Source: Streptomyces milbemycinicus (GTDB taxonomy: Bacteria; Actinomycetota; Actinomycetes; Streptomycetales; Streptomycetaceae). Taken from it: 64,000 nt of DNA. The translations under genes and the position numbers were made by a program. Positions 63,373-64,000 of this stretch are shown here, piece by piece. The notes under the pieces are model-generated. The model saw nothing but the letters and a program-made list of their open reading frames with translations. It did no database searches and had not been told where the DNA came from. Numbering within the stretch: the first letter of the stretch is position 1; each line of letters opens with the position of its first letter. Where the stretch lies: assembly GCF_002154605.1 (NCBI RefSeq), contig NZ_MUNE01000127.1, positions 62,001 through 126,000 of the forward strand, read 5' to 3'.

Positions 63373-64000
63373 TTACTGATGACCCTCTGCCAATACTGCG
63401 ACCTCGCCCGCCGGAATGGTGATCACGCCCGGTGAAAGGGCGCCTGATATGACCTCGACACCGGTCGTGGCCACCTGTGCGGGGTTACTGGTGTGGTTCA
63501 CGGCGAAGAGCCAGGTCTTGCCGTCGGGGGTGCTTCGGCGCATGACCTCCACTCCATGGCCGGCCCCCTGCAGCGGAGTTGCACAGTCGGCCTGTGCGGC
63601 CCACTGGGGAAGGAGCCGCAGGAGGGAGGAGATGTCCGGGCGAGTGGCCAGGTACCGGATGTTGCCGCGACGGAGGACAGCTGGGCCTCCTTGCGCAGGC
63701 CCGTCGACGAATCGGCTCTCCACCTCGGTTCCCGGGTCGGGCAGCACACGCTCGGCCCACAGGTGGCCGGTCGAGTCGTCGTCCAAGCCAACCGATTCAC
63801 CGGCAGCGAGCGGAAGGTACTCGTCCACCCGCAGGCCGAGCAGGTCACGCAGCGCGCCGGGATACGGGCCGGGGTGGATGCGGTCGTGCGGGTCGACCAA
63901 TCCGCTGAACGGGCCGACGACCAGATGGCCGCCGCGTGCCGCATAGTCCTCCAGTGCCCGGGCCGTGTCGGTGGACAGGGCGTAGAGCGAGGGCACCAGC
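63373..64000 (-). CDS. GH42 beta-galactosidase, C-terminal part (continues off window)
   Basis: 208 residues to a TAA at 63373, cut at the right edge. LVPSLYALSTDTARALEDYA, ARGGHLVVGPFSGLVDPHDR, IHPGPYPGALRDLLGLRVDE form the trimerisation domain typical of GH42 enzymes, followed by the small C-terminal beta domain (GKTWLFAVNHTSNPAQVATT, ITIPAGEVAVLAEG). The catalytic barrel would lie beyond the window. It hydrolyses beta-galactosides or arabinogalactan/galactan oligomers. Confidence 0.85.
   Translation of the reverse strand, partial: LVPSLYALSTDTARALEDYAARGGHLVVGPFSGLVDPHDRIHPGPYPGALRDLLGLRVDEYLPLAAGESVGLDDDSTGHLWAERVLPDPGTEVESRFVDGPAQGGPAVLRRGNIRYLATRPDISSLLRLLPQWAAQADCATPLQGAGHGVEVMRRSTPDGKTWLFAVNHTSNPAQVATTGVEVISGALSPGVITIPAGEVAVLAEGHQ

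Overview
The window is high-GC actinobacterial DNA, almost certainly Streptomyces chromosome or a large linear plasmid. The codon use, many GTG starts, a mycothiol-type PIG-L amidase, several Streptomyces-typical small proteins, and IS1182, IS110, IS21, ISAs1 and Tn3-family remnants all point that way. The density of broken transposases and truncated genes suggests an accessory region or a chromosome arm. No tRNA, rRNA or CRISPR array was seen.

Layout. 1-5.9 kb: transposon debris, two small membrane proteins, one secreted protein, and an IS1182 remnant abutting a headless MFS transporter. 5.9-29.7 kb: an almost undisturbed catabolic island. A leftward operon (acyl-CoA dehydrogenase, APH-type kinase, SDR) diverges from a TetR gene. 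An MHS transporter, an SDR, a zinc alcohol dehydrogenase, a further acyl-CoA dehydrogenase and a 3-hydroxyacyl-CoA dehydrogenase follow. Next is a ten-gene rightward operon: enoyl-CoA hydratase, DUF35 OB-fold protein, thiolase-like aldolase candidate, acyl-CoA dehydrogenase, APH kinase, acyl-CoA dehydrogenase, two SDRs, enoyl-CoA hydratase, thiolase. A second TetR gene and an NTF2-NTF2-EthD-ligase-metallohydrolase operon close the island.

Two features tie the island together. First, two APH kinase genes each sit beside an acyl-CoA dehydrogenase whose catalytic-loop Glu is replaced by Asp. This is a split version of the animal ACAD10/11 fusion and resembles the kinase/dehydrogenase steps of bacterial levulinate (Lva) catabolism, so a 4-hydroxyacyl-CoA route through a phosphorylated intermediate is the best hypothesis. 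Second, a 16-bp near-palindrome (about GAAYTGAGTTCARTTC) recurs in the intergenic promoters, three times just downstream of a plausible -10 box. The second TetR protein is the likely reader.

29.7-46 kb: an IS21 istB gene split by a ~3.6-kb Tn554-like tyrosine-recombinase element with a cargo gene; a DUF4232 lipoprotein; a colicin-immunity-like protein; decayed genes including an ssb remnant; a SET-domain protein; and an intact rpoA with no ribosomal-protein neighbours, hence a probable second RNA polymerase alpha subunit.

46-64 kb: a gnd pseudogene; a five-gene leftward redox/SnoaL operon with a divergent TetR gene and a clear palindromic operator; an alpha/beta hydrolase; integrase, DUF1906 and IS fragments; a PIG-L amidase; an APH-like kinase; and a broken carbohydrate locus (ABC transporter pieces, acetylxylan-esterase-like protein, LacI fragment, headless glycosidase, GH42 beta-galactosidase running off the end).
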